A stretch of DNA of 64,000 bases from Neonectria sp. B-13 (lineage: Eukaryota; Ascomycota; Sordariomycetes; Hypocreales; Nectriaceae), in contig NOKP01000011.1 in assembly GCA_002682825.1 (NCBI GenBank), forward strand, positions 420 to 64,419. Reading direction: 5' to 3'. The notes under the pieces are model-generated. The model searched no databases and had not been told where the DNA came from. It saw only the letters and a program-made list of their open reading frames with translations. Shown here in pieces: positions 39,121 through 52,499 of this stretch. A program made the translations under genes and the position numbers. The first letter of the stretch is position 1. Every line of letters starts with the position of its first letter.

Positions 39121-42100
39121 GAATTTGACAATTTGTACGAATATGACCAAGTACTCAGTACTGCGCTGAGCCATTTCGACCTTGCCTGGCTGTCACCCAC
39201 CACCCCCTGGTCCTTGCACCTCAGCTGAGTCTGGACCAGGCCTGCGGCGATGCAAGTGCGGTATCCACGCGTTGGCCCTAGACCAATGCGAACCCAAAGA
39301 CGGCGATGGCAACAAGGGGGGACTGTAAGGTTTTGGCTTCAATGAGTAAGGCGGGGACCAGGCTATCACGCCCCTAGGAGAGGCCACTACCACTATGCAT
39401 ATACATCTAATGGCTATTGCACAACACGCCGGGCTTGGGTACCAGCCTACTGATACTCGCTTGGTGTTGATTGAAGATGCACTCTTGCCTCTTGTTGATG
39501 TTGGGCGGGAAACTGGAGACCAGGACGAGATTGGTTGGCGCACAAGTTCACAGCAAGGTTGGGGACCATCATCGTACGTACCGAGCTGGCCCATGCAAGC
39601 TTTTCAGGTGAGAGTGCAGTCCGTCGTAAGTACGAAGCTGGTACGTACTACAAAGGACGGCCATCTGACATGGTATCTAGTCACGGCCCCCGATCAGCTG
39701 GTGTGCTGCGTGTTCTGGTTCTCAACATAGAAGAGCCAGATGTCGGAGCAGATGTTCCTGCCATTGGCTTCACAGCTGCCCCAGAATGCCCAGGTCGTTG
39801 GCTGCAGATCATATATCGAGTATTTTTTCCCTAGTGGTGTAGTTAAAAACGCCCTCCCGATGCCAGGGCTGTCGTGTCGTCGAATTTCCTCGCGGCGCTC
39901 GTCGCCGGACCGTTGCAGACGGCTGGATGGCTGCGTTGGCTTGCAACCTGGGGCGTACCGACCACGCAGGAGGCAGGAAGCCGGGGGCCAAGGAAGGGGG
40001 CGGATACCACGTCCGGCGTGCCGTGTGTTGGATCTGGTGCTAGCTCGTGGGCGTGTGAGTGCGTGAGTGTCTGAAGTGTGGTGTGGAAGTGCAGTTTTCG
40101 GCTTGTGTTCCCCCAATAATTAGTCTTCTTTTTGGCGCGGCGGAGACATGTTGCGACGAATGTGTCTTGACGGTTAGTTGATGACATTGTGCAAAACCCA
40201 CCCCCGTCTTGGGACAAGTGGGTTGGCCCGTGAGCTGACCAGACAAACTCGGTTGCGTAGGGACGAAGAACAACAGTAGACAGATACATGCTTTGCATCT
40301 CCCAGCTAGCTCTCTAGCGCCAGGCGACGAGGGGATCTGGACGAGGCCCATTCCCAGATACCAGCAAGCGCTGATAGGGAAGGAAAGTCACGTAGGTACT
40401 GCGTACGTAAAAAGGTTACCGGTATCTGACGACAGCCGGCAGTTCAATAGGGAATAAACTAGGCGAGGAGCTAGCGCCGTAGCTAATGCAATGACAGACA
40501 GCTTTGGACTCACAACCAACCTCTGACACCGGTCCAAGATGCCTAGCATCAACGGTGTGCCAAGACCAGGATTGGCGACATGGGCGACATAATAATGCGA
40601 CTGTGTGTGGCCCATGGCACGGGATGGAGGGGCTTCGGGGACCTGAGTCAAAGCACCAATGCCCGCTCGAGCTAGTCTTCGTAGTAGGGTTTATCAATGG
40701 TTCACCAGGTGCAGATATTGTGGTTGCACAAACACGTCCGAGCCGGGATCCAGCCGGTGGGTACAGGATCTTGGTGTTAGTGATAGGGGATGTTAAACGC
40801 AGACGCAAAGCACGACAACTAACAAAACAAAAAAGAGATAAGCGCACGAAAAAGAAGCAAGGAAAAGAAACGCAGGAAGGGAGACACCTGGCGTAGGTCG
40901 TGCCGACGTGGAGACACAAATAAATGGGCAAATCTGGATGATGCAGCGTGCGTGTGTGAGCGTGTGTGATTGCAGATGACGGGGGGGGGTTCCATGAGTA
41001 GATCATTCCGGGCCGAGTTTATTGGAGCACCAGATCGAGGAGCCACTGTGCAAGCACTGGAGAGTCATGCCACAAGCTGGTTCTTGGGATTGGCCCTCAC
41101 TGGATGCTGGATGGACGGGGGGAGATGCCGCACGCCCCCTCTTGTGCATAACGTTGAAGGCGAGCGAGAGGACAAGAGGACGAGAGGGCCAGGGCCAGCC
41201 ACCGGGGCATCCAGTGACTGCGTGACGAGAAGTTGCTGTCCGGGCCATACCACGGCTCTCTCCGCCGCGGCGACAAAGTGTACGGGTGATTCGGCTCATC
41301 GACCGGACTGGACCTCGCTGGGAAGATGCGAAATGGGAGACAAAGGCCACAGGTCTGAGGGAGGCGGCCGCACGCTGCACTAGAGTCGTGGTATCTTCAT
41401 TCCAACAACATCTCCATTCCAGCCGGCTGGTTCAGTGAACAAGCTTTGGTGGGCTTTGGCTTGGCCCGGTTGGCCTCCTGTCGTCCTGGGGCGGAGGGGG
41501 GGTTCTGCAACTTTGCAAGGGGCGCCTTTCTTTTAGTGTCAGTCCGTGTGGGTGTCGTTGTCACCCCAGAAGAACGAGCGCCTCTTTCTCTTGAGACGAT
41601 CCGCGCCCTGCGTCACGGACGGGAGTCGAGCGCCTCGTTTTCGAGGTGTTCCCAAGAGCTGGGTCGGCATGGCTTGAGCCTATCCGTCGATGGCGGCGGA
41701 ATGGCTCAGCAGAGTAGCAAGCCAAGGGCCAAGTGTGCGACGGGATCCACGGTGGATTGGGGGACCCAGACGCCTTCCGGTCCCCGGTCCCCTGGCCGTG
41801 GTCCGTGGTCCGTGGGTGAGTGGTGGGTGGTGGTAGGGGCGTGCGCCTCGCAGCAAGCAATTCCAGCTGGAGGGAGGATGCATTTGGAGAGCGACAGGGG
41901 GGCGGCAGGGACAAGTGGGAGCGTCGTAGTTGGTGATCAGGACAGCGCGCAGGGGCCGGGGGCGACAGGACGAGAAAGAGGAAACATCGAGACTGCGAGG
42001 ATGGTATGGTAAACGCGACAACATAGTTGTTTGCGCAATCATGTTCCGAAAGGGGAAACAAACAGCCCTGAGGTTCAGACATCGGACAAGCCATCCAGAG

Positions 42101-43040
42101 ACAAAATAGTGGAGGAAACATGCGGCAAGCTCCAGAGCTTGATCCACGATCTGTGATCGCCCTCTACCTCAGTGATCCGCGATCCCCAGTCGTTGCGGGG
42201 CCCTCGGAGAATGCGTCGGTCGGTCCCTCCAGTCGAACAGTGAAAACTCAGACGTCTCGAACTCGCCAAAAATCCAAATCAAACCGCAGCCCGGCGCCCG
42301 CTTTCACATCTGGGGAATGCTCAAGGGGCCACGTCCATCCCATGTCCTCGCCGTGCTCCACCACCCCTGGAAGGGACCTCATTCACAAGGCACCCAGGTC
42401 CTTGCCCTCTAGTGGGGCAATACAGCAGACACACACCAGCTTCGGCCTGGGGTCATGAATGGCTTCGGCTTGGGGGCACTTGGTTTTCAGGCCCTCCTCG
42501 ATTGAGCAGCAAACTCTTCACCCCAATCTCGATCCATCCAGCTTTTGATTTCGTTCCCTTCATCTTTCGTCTGTTGTTGCCCGTTCGCTAACTCAACACC
42601 CCCCTTGCCTTGCCATGCCTTGCTCTCCCCTGCCCTGGCTCTCCTCAATCTTGTTTGCTCGTATCTCACCATCGGACTCGGCGGCATCCATTAAATCTTA
42701 CCCAAGTTCCCGATGGAACCCCTCCCATGAGCACGAAGCATTGGAGGGTGGGAGAGACCCTAGGGGGCTGAGCAGGCTCTGAGATAGTAAAGAATAAATA
42801 GACCGGATATTGGATCCCGGGTTGACAGAAATCTATAACCTAGTGGGTGTTGCACAGTATTACGCTTGGTGATCGCCAAATTCCCATGGCGATCTATGTA
42901 CATGGGCATGGCAGCAGAACATCCCAGAAAGGAAAGTTGCAGAATGATCTGGGTGCAGGCCCCAAAAAAGGGTTTGAGCATCCAGGGTCTCGGGTTTTGT
43001 TGGACGACGTAGAGTCAAAGTGCATTTGAGGTCGTAGTAG

Positions 43041-43051
43041 GTACGAAGTAC
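43041..43051. repeat. Interrupted palindrome GTAC-GAA-GTAC
   Basis: Third exact copy, in the opposite orientation (the spacer reads GAA on the + strand), in intergenic DNA. Confidence 0.85.
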
Positions 43052-44417
43052 AGTATTTTAGAATAGCCTCGACCGATTCTGCGCCTCGTTCTCTCGCATA
43101 CTGTATGCTGTGCCATGTCTGTCTCTGCTGAAGGCATCTGGTTGTCCTCGTTGGTCCGGGGTTTTGCTGGATTTGCATCTGCATCTCGTGTTAGCCAACG
43201 AGGATGACAATACGGCCAGTCATCAATCAGCCCGTAAGTCCGACTGTGCTTATTTCTGGCGACTTGTGAGAACCATGCCGGATGGGAAAGACCCGAGCTG
43301 TCACGTCTGTCGCACAAGCTGAAGTGCTGAGTGAGGCTCAGCGGTTCGTTGTTTTTGTCTCTCTCTGTCTTTTTTTTCCACCACACACTCACACACTCAC
43401 CCGCTCCCACTCTCTCTGCTTCTGCAATATCCCCTCGCGTCACCGTTTCGATATGACACACCCTAGGCTCACCCGGACTTAATTACTGCCGATCTAGTTG
43501 GCACTGGGTTTCAGCACTCTTGCCCGGCATTACCCGTTGAGAGAGTGGATGTGTCTTGTCATTCTCTCTTGCAAGACATGATAATGCCACCTTAACGATA
43601 TTACATACGTTTATTCGTACAGTAGGGCTGGTCTGGTGGCCCATACCCGCGGAGATCTTGCTCCTAGGTGCTACGATCGTCCTCGCCGTGCAAGGTCTGG
43701 GCCTGGATGACCCTGTCCATCGTCATCTCTGACTTGTCCCTTGCCGTCGTTTCGCGGGCTGCGCGAGCTTATCGAATGGCCTGAGACGAGGGGCCCCATC
43801 TCCAAAACCGGCGATGAGAATTCCCCAGCTCGGTTACCGGAAGCAAAGAAAAGACGGGGCCTAATCCAAGCCGGCAGAGCCTGTGCCTGTGGCCCTGTGC
43901 CCCAGCCCATGGCGTTTCCCCAGGTCCCGTCGTTTCGATGACTTGCTTGGTCGCTTGGGTTCTTTGGGTCGCCGCACGCAACCACACGACCACAGCCTTA
44001 GCAACTTTGCCGCCTCAGTCACTCCCTCACAACCGCAACCACCACTCCCGAAACCCCCTGTGCAGCCTGGTCGTCCACCTCCTGGGCGCCTTGCGACGCC
44101 GTCCCCGTTGCACGGCTGCACGCCCCCAGGGGAGAGAAGAAACAGAGTCCAGCCGCCCGGGTTCCCGCCACGGGGTGGACAGACAGCCGCACAGCCTCAT
44201 TCACCTCGTCCAGCAAGCTCAACAAGTCAGCGACTGGGATATCCCGTGCTCGACTTTTGCTGGCCGTTGCTTCTTCGCGCCCAAAGTGCACGTTCAACAG
44301 TCAACAGTCAACAGTCAACACAAAGCCCACCCGCCCCAGGCTGTCAGCCCGCCAAACCCGCCAGCCCAGGCCTGTGGGCGACCCATGACACGCACCACAA
44401 CCCGCTTGCTACCACCA

Positions 44418-44440
44418 CCGCCGCCGCCGCCGCCGCCGCC
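44418..44440. repeat. CCG trinucleotide run
   Basis: About seven CCG units in a row, preceded by ACC repeats, and followed from about 44450 by CAGACC repeats. It lies in the gene-free stretch, about 2.3 kb upstream of flbC. Confidence 0.8.
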
Positions 44441-46750
44441 CAGACACGGACCCAGACCCAGACCCAAGGAACGGAAAGAGGCAAAAGGAAACAAGAAGTG
44501 GGAGTGATGATTTGCGTGCCGTACCCCGTAGGGCGTCCCAGGCGCCCAGGCGCCCAGTGTCCCACGCCTCCCACAGACCCCGTTCCCGATCTGGGCCAGC
44601 CACGCAGCAGCGCGCAGGGACTGGAGGAGATGGGGATGGATGGGGGATGGGGACCGGGCTTGTCAGTCCCGCGAGCCCCAGTCAAATTGGACATTAGACA
44701 TTGGACCGTGAAAAAAGGTGAGAGAGAGAGTGAGGACTGGGGCTGAGACTCGTCGTCCACATCCGGTCGTCGGTGCACCACCCACAGCACACTTGCACTG
44801 GCGCACACGCTCTCTCTGGCTCGCTCATGTCAGTTAGTATTTGCTATTGTCTTCGTGCTCAGTTCGCTCTCAATCCTTGCAGAGTGTGGCATTTGCATCT
44901 GGAACCCTAATAAGATAGGAAGTACATCACTGGCTGGGTCGGGTCTCCTCAGTCCTCACTCCAGGCCGTTCTCAGCCTCTGCTGTTCCCGTCAACTCTCG
45001 TGTTGCTCTGCTCTCCCCTTTGTTTCTCTTGTCTCTCGTAGCTCGACTGCATAGGCCCACGCCCCTCCGGAATCAAATCCACGACCCGTCCTGACTGACA
45101 CTCATCCATCCAACTAGCCAGTCGCCTTGTCACTCACCCACCCATCCATCCCCCCCCCCCTTCTTCGTCCTCTCCGGCTCCAGCTCCGGTGGGTTGGGGA
45201 TGGGAGTGGGGAGGAAGCGGAAGTGGTCGCGGTGGCCGCTGCAGGCTTGCTGCATTCTGCGGACTTTCCGCCTGCCTCGCTCTGCCCGTAGACACACGCT
45301 CTCACTCACATTCACAGATAGACAGTCATTGGCAAGCTTGCCGTCTCTCGTGCCTCAACTCACATTGTGCTTTTGTGCTGCTTTGTGCCAAATATTCGCG
45401 GCTTCTCACGCCCCCCGGCTCAGCAGCTGGGTTGCTTGGTCCTTCAGCCCTCCCAGGCTAGTCCCTAAAGCGCTTGGCGCCTGGACTAGAGATCCCGTCT
45501 CAGCAGGCCCAGCTAGGTCGCGCTAACTCAAAAGAAGAGAAGACCAGTAGGGGAGCCCACCCACGCCCCGGGGGTTGGGGAGATGGTGGGCGTGGGGCGT
45601 GGACTCTGGGATGTCAACAAGGGGGGGGTGAAGAAATGTCCATGAGAGTGGAGTGGGGAGTGGCAGCTGGACTCGAGCTAGCAGCACTTGGGGCCTGGGA
45701 CAGACTGAGAGACGGGGAGACTGGGAGAGCAAAGGAGGCTACCGAGGACGGAGAGAGCCCTGAAAGGCCCTGGAGACCCCCAAAAAGATATACATAACTG
45801 CACCAAAAACGCCAAAGGGCGCCACCTTGGGACAGCAAACCTTATTGAGTCTCTGGTTCTCCATTGACGACACCCCAAAACCACAGAGGCCCCCATTCAA
45901 TCCACGTTCATCCCACGGCCCAAGAGCATCGTGACTCTTGACTCTTCGGTTCTCGGCTCACGACCCTCGAACTCTTCTCTCCTCTTTCTCTCCTCTGCAT
46001 TCTGCATATTGTCTCCTCCTTCCCCCCCCTCCTCCTTCTCACATTCCCCCCCTCTCTCCGAGACCTTCGTTCCTTTCCATTGAGTTTGACTTTAAGCTTG
46101 CCCCTTCCAGACCCCAAGAACCCTGGAGACGACGCCGCACTACAAAACCAACATTACCTGCCCATTACCATTAGCTTGCAGGCGATCCAGCTTCGACGAC
46201 TGCCCCTCTCCCGTGTATAATAGAAGAAGCTTTGCGATCCCCAGCCCCGGTGTGTGGTTGATCACAACCCCTCTCGACGACCTCAAAGGAACGCCATTCC
46301 CGGAAAGCCATCAACAGCCATCACCGCCATCTACGCCTGGCACACAGGGCCACCACCACTACCAGCTTCCACCTACTCAAGCTTGCAGCCTCACCAGCTC
46401 GCCACGGCTCGAGCAACCTCAAAACCTCCTCTGGACCGCCAACCAAGCCCGTGTGTTTTGTTCCCTCTGGACGAAGACCACCCTTGTGGGAAACGCGAAA
46501 ATCTCTGAGCCACCTGCTCGAGTAGCATATTAGCGCCAGCAGAGTGCCGAACCACCGAGGTCGTTCATTCTCTTCAGTCTAGCCTCACCTCGCCGTCACC
46601 TTCAACCACACAAACACAGAAACTCTCCGCCTGTTTCCTCGCCAACAAATCTCGACAAGGCAGCCGTGGTTGCAAAAAACGCAACAGCAGGACCACCCGC
46701 AGCAGCAAGTAACACCATCTTCACCACACAGCATCCCGGCTTGCATTGCC

Positions 46751-48212
46751 ATGGAGGCCAGCTTTTCGTCGCGTCGCCCTGCAGCCGGCGCCTTGCCTGC
46801 ATTCTCTCTGCCTCCTCCCACCGCAGATGTTCCAAGTATGGCCAAATACCCTTTGTACCCTCCCCTCCCGGGCGACTCCCACGAGCCCTTCCACAACTCC
46901 CTCGATCAGGTCCCGGTTGGATATCCCTATCCGCCGTCCTATCTTCCCCTCCCTGGCCCTCTTCCCGATCGCCGTCGTTCCTCTTCCCCCAGTGTTCTGA
47001 CCCCTTCGCCAGGAGCCAGCGACGGTCTGAGCCCCAGCCTCTCCAGCGTCAACACCGGCAGCTCCCAAAGCTCCCAAGCACCCGCCGGCATGCACTACTC
47101 ATACGGCGGCCACGTCCATGGAGGATGGCCCACCCCTGGTAACTCGTCCTATACCGTCAGCTCCGCAGCGCCACCTCAACCCTCTCTAGGGCATCAACAC
47201 TTTGGCGGACGCCCCCCAATCTACAGCCAGGCCCCGACTATGCAGTTCAACCATCCTCGAACCACCCACTCCCCAGCCGGAGGTGAGGGTCTTCCTCCTC
47301 CTCCTTACGGCGAAATCCAGCATCCCTTCCAGACGTCTCTCTCTAGCGGAGGTCCTGGGGGACACCAGAGTTCCTCGCACCATCAACCCCCCCAAAGCGC
47401 CATCCTATCTTCTCAGAACTCAGTCTCGTCGCAGCCTCCCACTCCCTCCAGTGCCCCAGCTCACGTCGATTCTTACACGCACACGCGGCCTCCTCCAGGC
47501 ACTCAGAGCTATTATCCCGCCTCGTCCACGCCTCAGCAGTCCAACTTTCCGTCCTACGCTCCTCAGCCCTCTCCGAACCAGCACTCGCCCACAAGTGGCG
47601 GTCCGATTCCAAGGGGTCTAGGCTCCCTCTCAGGCCCATCGCAGGGACCAGGCATGGCCCCCCCTGCTCCGTATAGGCCGTATCCTCCTTACCAGTCCCT
47701 GCCAACCATGGGCGGATCCGTTATGTCAAATATTCACCAGCCCGGGGGCCAGATGTCGATGATTCCCGGCATGGGTGTTCCCCAGTATGGCCACCCGATG
47801 ATGTACGGCCACGGGCAGCCTGCCCCTCAGTCTGAACGACCTTTCAAGTGCGATCAGTGCGTCCAGTCCTTCAGCCGAAACCACGATTTGAAACGACACA
47901 AGCGAATTCACCTGGCGGTCAAACCATTCCCCTGCAACTTTTGCAGCAAAAGCTTCTCGCGAAAGGATGCCCTCAAGGTAGGAACATCCCTGGGTCAATG
48001 CTTACTGGTGTTGAAAGGCGAGCGGAGCAATTCGACCAGTTGCTTGCGTCTTACGCGTCTAACAAGGGCTATGTGCTAACTTTTTATCACAGAGGCATCG
48101 ACTCGTCAAGGGCTGCGAAGGCAAGATTAGCGAGGGGTCGAACAGCAACGAAGGAAATGGGGCGGATCGAAGTGTGGACGGCGATGAGGCAGAGGTCAAG
48201 AAGGAGACTTGA
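46751..48212 (+). CDS. flbC: C2H2 conidiation transcription factor FlbC
   Basis: Exons 46751-47977 and 48093-48212 encode 448 residues. FlbC is a nuclear activator of asexual sporulation in Aspergillus, acting on brlA and related genes; in Sordariomycetes the role is less uniform. Residues 1-360 are Pro/Ser/Gln-rich and disordered. Two tandem zinc fingers follow: C367, C370, H383, H387 and C395, C398, H411, C417. The second finger is C2HC (RHRLVKGC), as in FlbC orthologues, and the linker LAVKPFPC is also typical. The acidic tail is EGSNSNEG...DEAEVKKET. The start is the first ATG of the frame, in good context (GCCATGG); the frame is open upstream but has no earlier ATG. The 115-nt intron lies between finger residues 409 and 410, just before its first His. 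The leader is probably long and CT/CA-rich. Orthology is inferred from the fingers. Confidence 0.92.
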
Positions 48213-48713
48213 GCGAGCATTGGACGAGGGACGTCGACGATACCCGTCTTTCGAATACGACTTACCCATTCATGTTAGCACGAGAGGAAGCGAGGACTGT
48301 TTCCACTGTAAGAGCAAGGAGCGATATGAGGCCACAGCTACGGCCAAGGAAAGGCGAAACCTAACGCGAGACATAACACCATCCACCACATCCAATTGCA
48401 AGCAACAACGACTAGGACGTGTTAAAAGGTGAAGGGGCGCAAACAGGACGGGGAGACTGGATTATCGGCGTCAAGGGAGCTAGTTGGACACGAAGCAGTC
48501 TAAGCCCCTATAAGGGCTGAAGCTTTTTTGTTTTTATTTCGTGAATCTATTACATCACACGGACCGGGACAAATCAAAGGGGCAGGGTTTGGTAAGGGGG
48601 TTGCGAGGATATTGGATGGGCAAAGCATCTGGACAAGAAGAAACCGGTTTCGTTACCAAAGGGCATAGGAGACAAAGGATAGGACAGGACACCCACCAGG
48701 ACAGACCAGGAAT

Positions 48714-48745
48714 GGAAAGGAAAGGAAAGGAAAGGAAAGGAAAGG
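48714..48745. repeat. GGAAA pentanucleotide repeat
   Basis: Six GGAAA units in tandem, about 500 bp after the flbC stop codon. Confidence 0.9.
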
Positions 48746-50234
48746 ATGGGGGTTGGGACAGTGGGCAAGGACAGGCCAGGGGAGAAAGGATCACTCCAAC
48801 AGAAGGGATTACGGGATTAATTGCGGATTTCTTTTCGGCATGGTCTAGACGGGCATTTGGGTATCACCAAATCGGACTTGATATTGGAACTGTTTTGATG
48901 TCCATACCGCTGGTTCAAGGATGTATTTTTTTTTCGATAGCCTCTCAAAACGTGGTTATGACGAGATATGAGGACCATGGTGACATGCCTACCCAGAAAC
49001 AGACGGAGGCGAAGGGTGTGACTCGCAAGACGCGAGTAGTGGTGTGGGATGGAATGGAATGAGTGCGAACCAGTTGCGGGGATGTAAGTGGGAAGTCTGG
49101 AAGCATCAAGGTTCGTTAGGATGTCTAGATTTCGACCAGACGATATGGCATGACACGGACGAGAGATGTACAGATGCGCAAATGCATAGCGTGCGGCACA
49201 GCACAGACAGCTTGGCATGGCGTGCGTGGATCGGCATGTGGAGAGGCAGGGGATGAGATGGAGATTGGAGTCTGAGAGAGTCTGGAGTCCGCTTGGGAGA
49301 GAGGACGCGAGTCTTGGCGAGGAGAGTGTGCAAGTGTGTGAGTGGCCGGCCCGGATTATGGTTCGGGCCGAGAATGAAGGAGGGCGAGATCGGGAAGAAA
49401 GGCCGAGACGGCCGTGCCGTGAGCGAGACTAGCAAAGACAAGGCCCAGACCCTCCAAGGGACCAAGGATCAACAGACAAGGGAAAGGGGAGAGGAGACGG
49501 GAGAGTGTATGGAGGCTCTACAGTGGATAAACAAGGCCAAGACAAGGGGGGCGTGGCATTCACTTGGTCGACCTCATTCAAACAAATACTGTATTCAAAA
49601 TCCCCGGCGCGGGAGCCGACGCACCACGCATCCTGCCTTGCTCGCGCCTTTCCCCCACCCGCCGTTGTTCATTGGGCGACAGCTGATGAAAGTTCCTCGT
49701 CTCCTTATCACGGTATGGTTTATTGGCATTTCTAACCTCGTGGCTCGGGCGTGCGTGAGGCGGGCGGGTGGCCGTCCACACGGCAGTTAGAGCTGGGTTC
49801 CAGGGGATGGATGAACCCTAGCGGCGATCCAAGCTGGACGTTGTAGGGACCTACTAAGAATGGGGAAAGATACGTAGTAAAGGGCAAATTGAATGCGGTT
49901 TTGGACCAGGTGGATTCGAATGGATTGGCTCAAGCGGGGGCGTGTGAGATATGTGTCTGTGTCTGTCTGAATGAGGGAATGGAAATCGGGCTCTGGGAAT
50001 GGAGACGCATGGGGGGCAGTATTGCGTGTCTAAGACTTTTCCAACGTGGACTGTTCGTCGAAGGACTAACAAGGACTCGAGGAGACGTGAGTTCTCTACC
50101 GGCGACCACGAGCAGCATTCCGTTTTGGGTGAGTACACTCGTACCTCCGTAAACAGCCCCGAGGGTTGAGCCGCCAACAATGCTGGGATGTTTTCCGCGT
50201 CTTCGGTTGTGTCATAGTCGCCGGCCTTGGTGCC

Positions 50235-50258
50235 GTGTCAGTGTCAGTGTCAGTGTCA
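50235..50258. repeat. GTGTCA hexanucleotide repeat
   Basis: Four perfect GTGTCA units in non-coding DNA. Confidence 0.9.
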
Positions 50259-51231
50259 GGAAGGTCAAAAAAGAATCACTGATGTACAACTAACTAACCA
50301 ACTAACTACTAACCGGCCCTTGGCCGTACACGGAAGGCTGAGACGGGTGCGAAGCGAGCGATGGAACCGGCAGGTAACTAGCAAGTAATTGCTCCGTAGT
50401 GACAAAGTAGTGAAGTAACGGCAAGGGCTTGGGGATTGGAGATTGGGGCTTGGGGCTTGGGGCATGAACAGCTGAAGCAGGGGACCGGCTGACGGCCTTT
50501 AAGAGGGGGCGTGAGATGGACTTGATCGATGGATCTGGGCGTTGGGCGGTGGCTATTCGTACCTAGCTAGCGCTTCGGGCTTTCCGCCTGAAGACGTTCC
50601 AGAGCCACTGATATTCATGACAATGTACTTATTCATACTAATTACTGTACGTGTAACGGCGAAAGAAGGAAAAGAAAGGAAAAAATACCGGCGGTGATAA
50701 CCAAGTCAGACAGTCTCCATCCCAGTGCGAGGGAGTCCCTTGCTGCTTGTCAGTGGTAGCGTGCGCCTCTTGCAAGTAGGGGGGAGGGTAGCCTTGTTTT
50801 CGCGGCCGTTTCTGCCTGCCCACGACGGGTTCGATGAAAATGTCCGAAGAATCGATAGTCAGATTGTGGGATTCTAATGTTGAGAAAATATGATACGATC
50901 TCACGATGAGTCAATGGGATCCGGGAACGTGGGCAGCGGGCGGGCGGGCCTAGACCTGGACGGGGGGTTCGGGCGTTGGGAGAGGCGTGGAGCAGGAGGC
51001 TTTTTGTCATGTTCGTGATGGCGACGGTGATGCATACGCCCGCGTGGTGAGAGGGAGGGCTACGGGGGCTCCACGTGGTGATTCACGATGACGGAAGTCG
51101 AACCTAAAGGCTTCATCTTGGTTGCTAACGACGGATTTACATGTGTATGCAGCCACACGCGTGCAGAGGTCTCCAGTGTTTCCGGTCGACCGTAGCAATC
51201 GCCACTCAGAGCAGTTGTTTCTCATTTTCTC

Positions 51232-51238
<7 letters not shown>

Positions 51239-51262
<24 letters not shown>
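51239..51262. repeat. CT dinucleotide microsatellite
   Basis: An uninterrupted TC/CT run of about 24 nt in non-coding DNA. Confidence 0.9.
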
Positions 51263-51268
<6 letters not shown>

Positions 51269-51844
51269 TGGCTCATCGTCAACCTAGGCGGCAGGTTTCT
51301 GCAGCCTCGCGTCCCAGCTTGAACCAGTGCCAGGCCAATTCATCTAAATCGGTCATCACCGCCGTTCAGCCGCACTTCGTCCCGCTCTTCTCCTTGTCCT
51401 ATTGCATAGTACTACGAATACGCAGCCCATGATACCTGCTGAGGGGGGTTGTCCCACCCATCCACGTCTCCCGCCAGCTCACCCGAAGCCACAGCCTCGA
51501 ACAACAGGCGTGCAACCCTCCTCCGCGTTCTTCGCACCCTCTCCGATTGGGCCGCGGATCGCCTTACCCCTTCTTCCGCCCCTGCAATTGATGGGGGATA
51601 GACATTGCAGAATGTGATTCGTCTCGGTTGGACGGATACCTACGCACACCTGCTTTTTCACTCGCCGGGGGCACCTGTGAATGGTCAGGGTGGGTGGATT
51701 TCGGGCTTGGGGGCTGAACATTATACTCCCCTCTTTTGCAGCCTACCGCACTCTCGGTGGAGAATTGGGCTGAAGGGAGGAGGAGGAGGAGGAGTTGGGA
51801 TGGGCGGCATCCTCAGCGGCAACGTCAGCGTCAGTCGGCGGCAG

Positions 51845-51900
51845 TGGCTCGTTGGCCATGGCTTGTTGACAGTGGCTTGTTGACAATGGCTTGTTGGCAA
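51845..51900. repeat. 14-nt tandem repeat, four copies
   Basis: Units at 51845-51858, 51859-51872, 51873-51886 and 51887-51900 follow TGGCTTGTTGACAA with one to three differences. Confidence 0.85.
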
Positions 51901-52499
51901 TGACAATGACAGGCTTATGGCAAGTCTTGACGAACCGACTAACCCTCATTCGTTCTCGTTGCGAGTTGCCTTGCTTCTCGGCCCGTATCACTAACATATA
52001 CGAATTGCCTTTGGTGGTATGCGTATCTAGACCTTATACGCATGCACCTCTAGTCTCGCCATGCCACATCTCCAAGCGTCCAAATCACTATTCTCATCCC
52101 CTCCGCCAGCTCATGCGTCCTTACTGTCTCGATGAAGACACACCCGAAGGACTCATTTGTTGTTGTTGCCCCCTGGTCCACCTGACACCTCCCGGTGCGA
52201 CCACGAATTCGAACCGTCCCGTTGTCGTCGCGCCGTGTCGCTTCCGCGGCCAAATACAGTTCCGAAGACAGGGAGACTGGACTATTGGAAGGCTGAGCCT
52301 TGACGGCGGTAGTTTGTGCAACGCGAGACGGGACGGTGTGGGCATGGGCATTGATATTGGTATTGGTATCAATGGGGGTGTCATTAGATGTCACGTAGGG
52401 CAAATATACAATACAGGTGTGAACGTGTCTGTTACTCGAGGGCATTCTCTCTATCGATTTCTCGTATACAAGTGATCTGCCCGGAAACAACTGAAAGGA

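Larger units (their letters stand above)
31885..46750. other. 14.9-kb gene-free stretch upstream of flbC
   Basis: No reading frame in this span shows a recognisable domain together with ATG, splice signals and coherent composition. Open frames are at most about 290 codons, usually mirrored on the other strand, as expected in GC-rich non-coding DNA. It is not markedly AT-rich, so it is not a typical RIP-ed transposon block. Visible items are three exact GTAC-TTC/GAA-GTAC elements (33456-33466, 39110-39120, 43041-43051), CA/CG-rich runs at about 33725-33765, a CCG run at 44418-44440, and a possible gene relic at 34441-34948. Its right end, from about 45940, is pyrimidine- and CA-rich and is probably flbC leader and promoter. 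Confidence 0.45.

Noticed and set aside
43883..44746. 287-codon Pro/Arg/Ser-rich frame
   Set aside because: Overlaps similar long frames in other phases; composition follows GC-rich simple repeats and no domain is visible.
46670..46750. N-terminal extension of FlbC (27 extra codons)
   Set aside because: The open frame extends upstream but would begin with TTG; the first ATG at 46751 is in better context.
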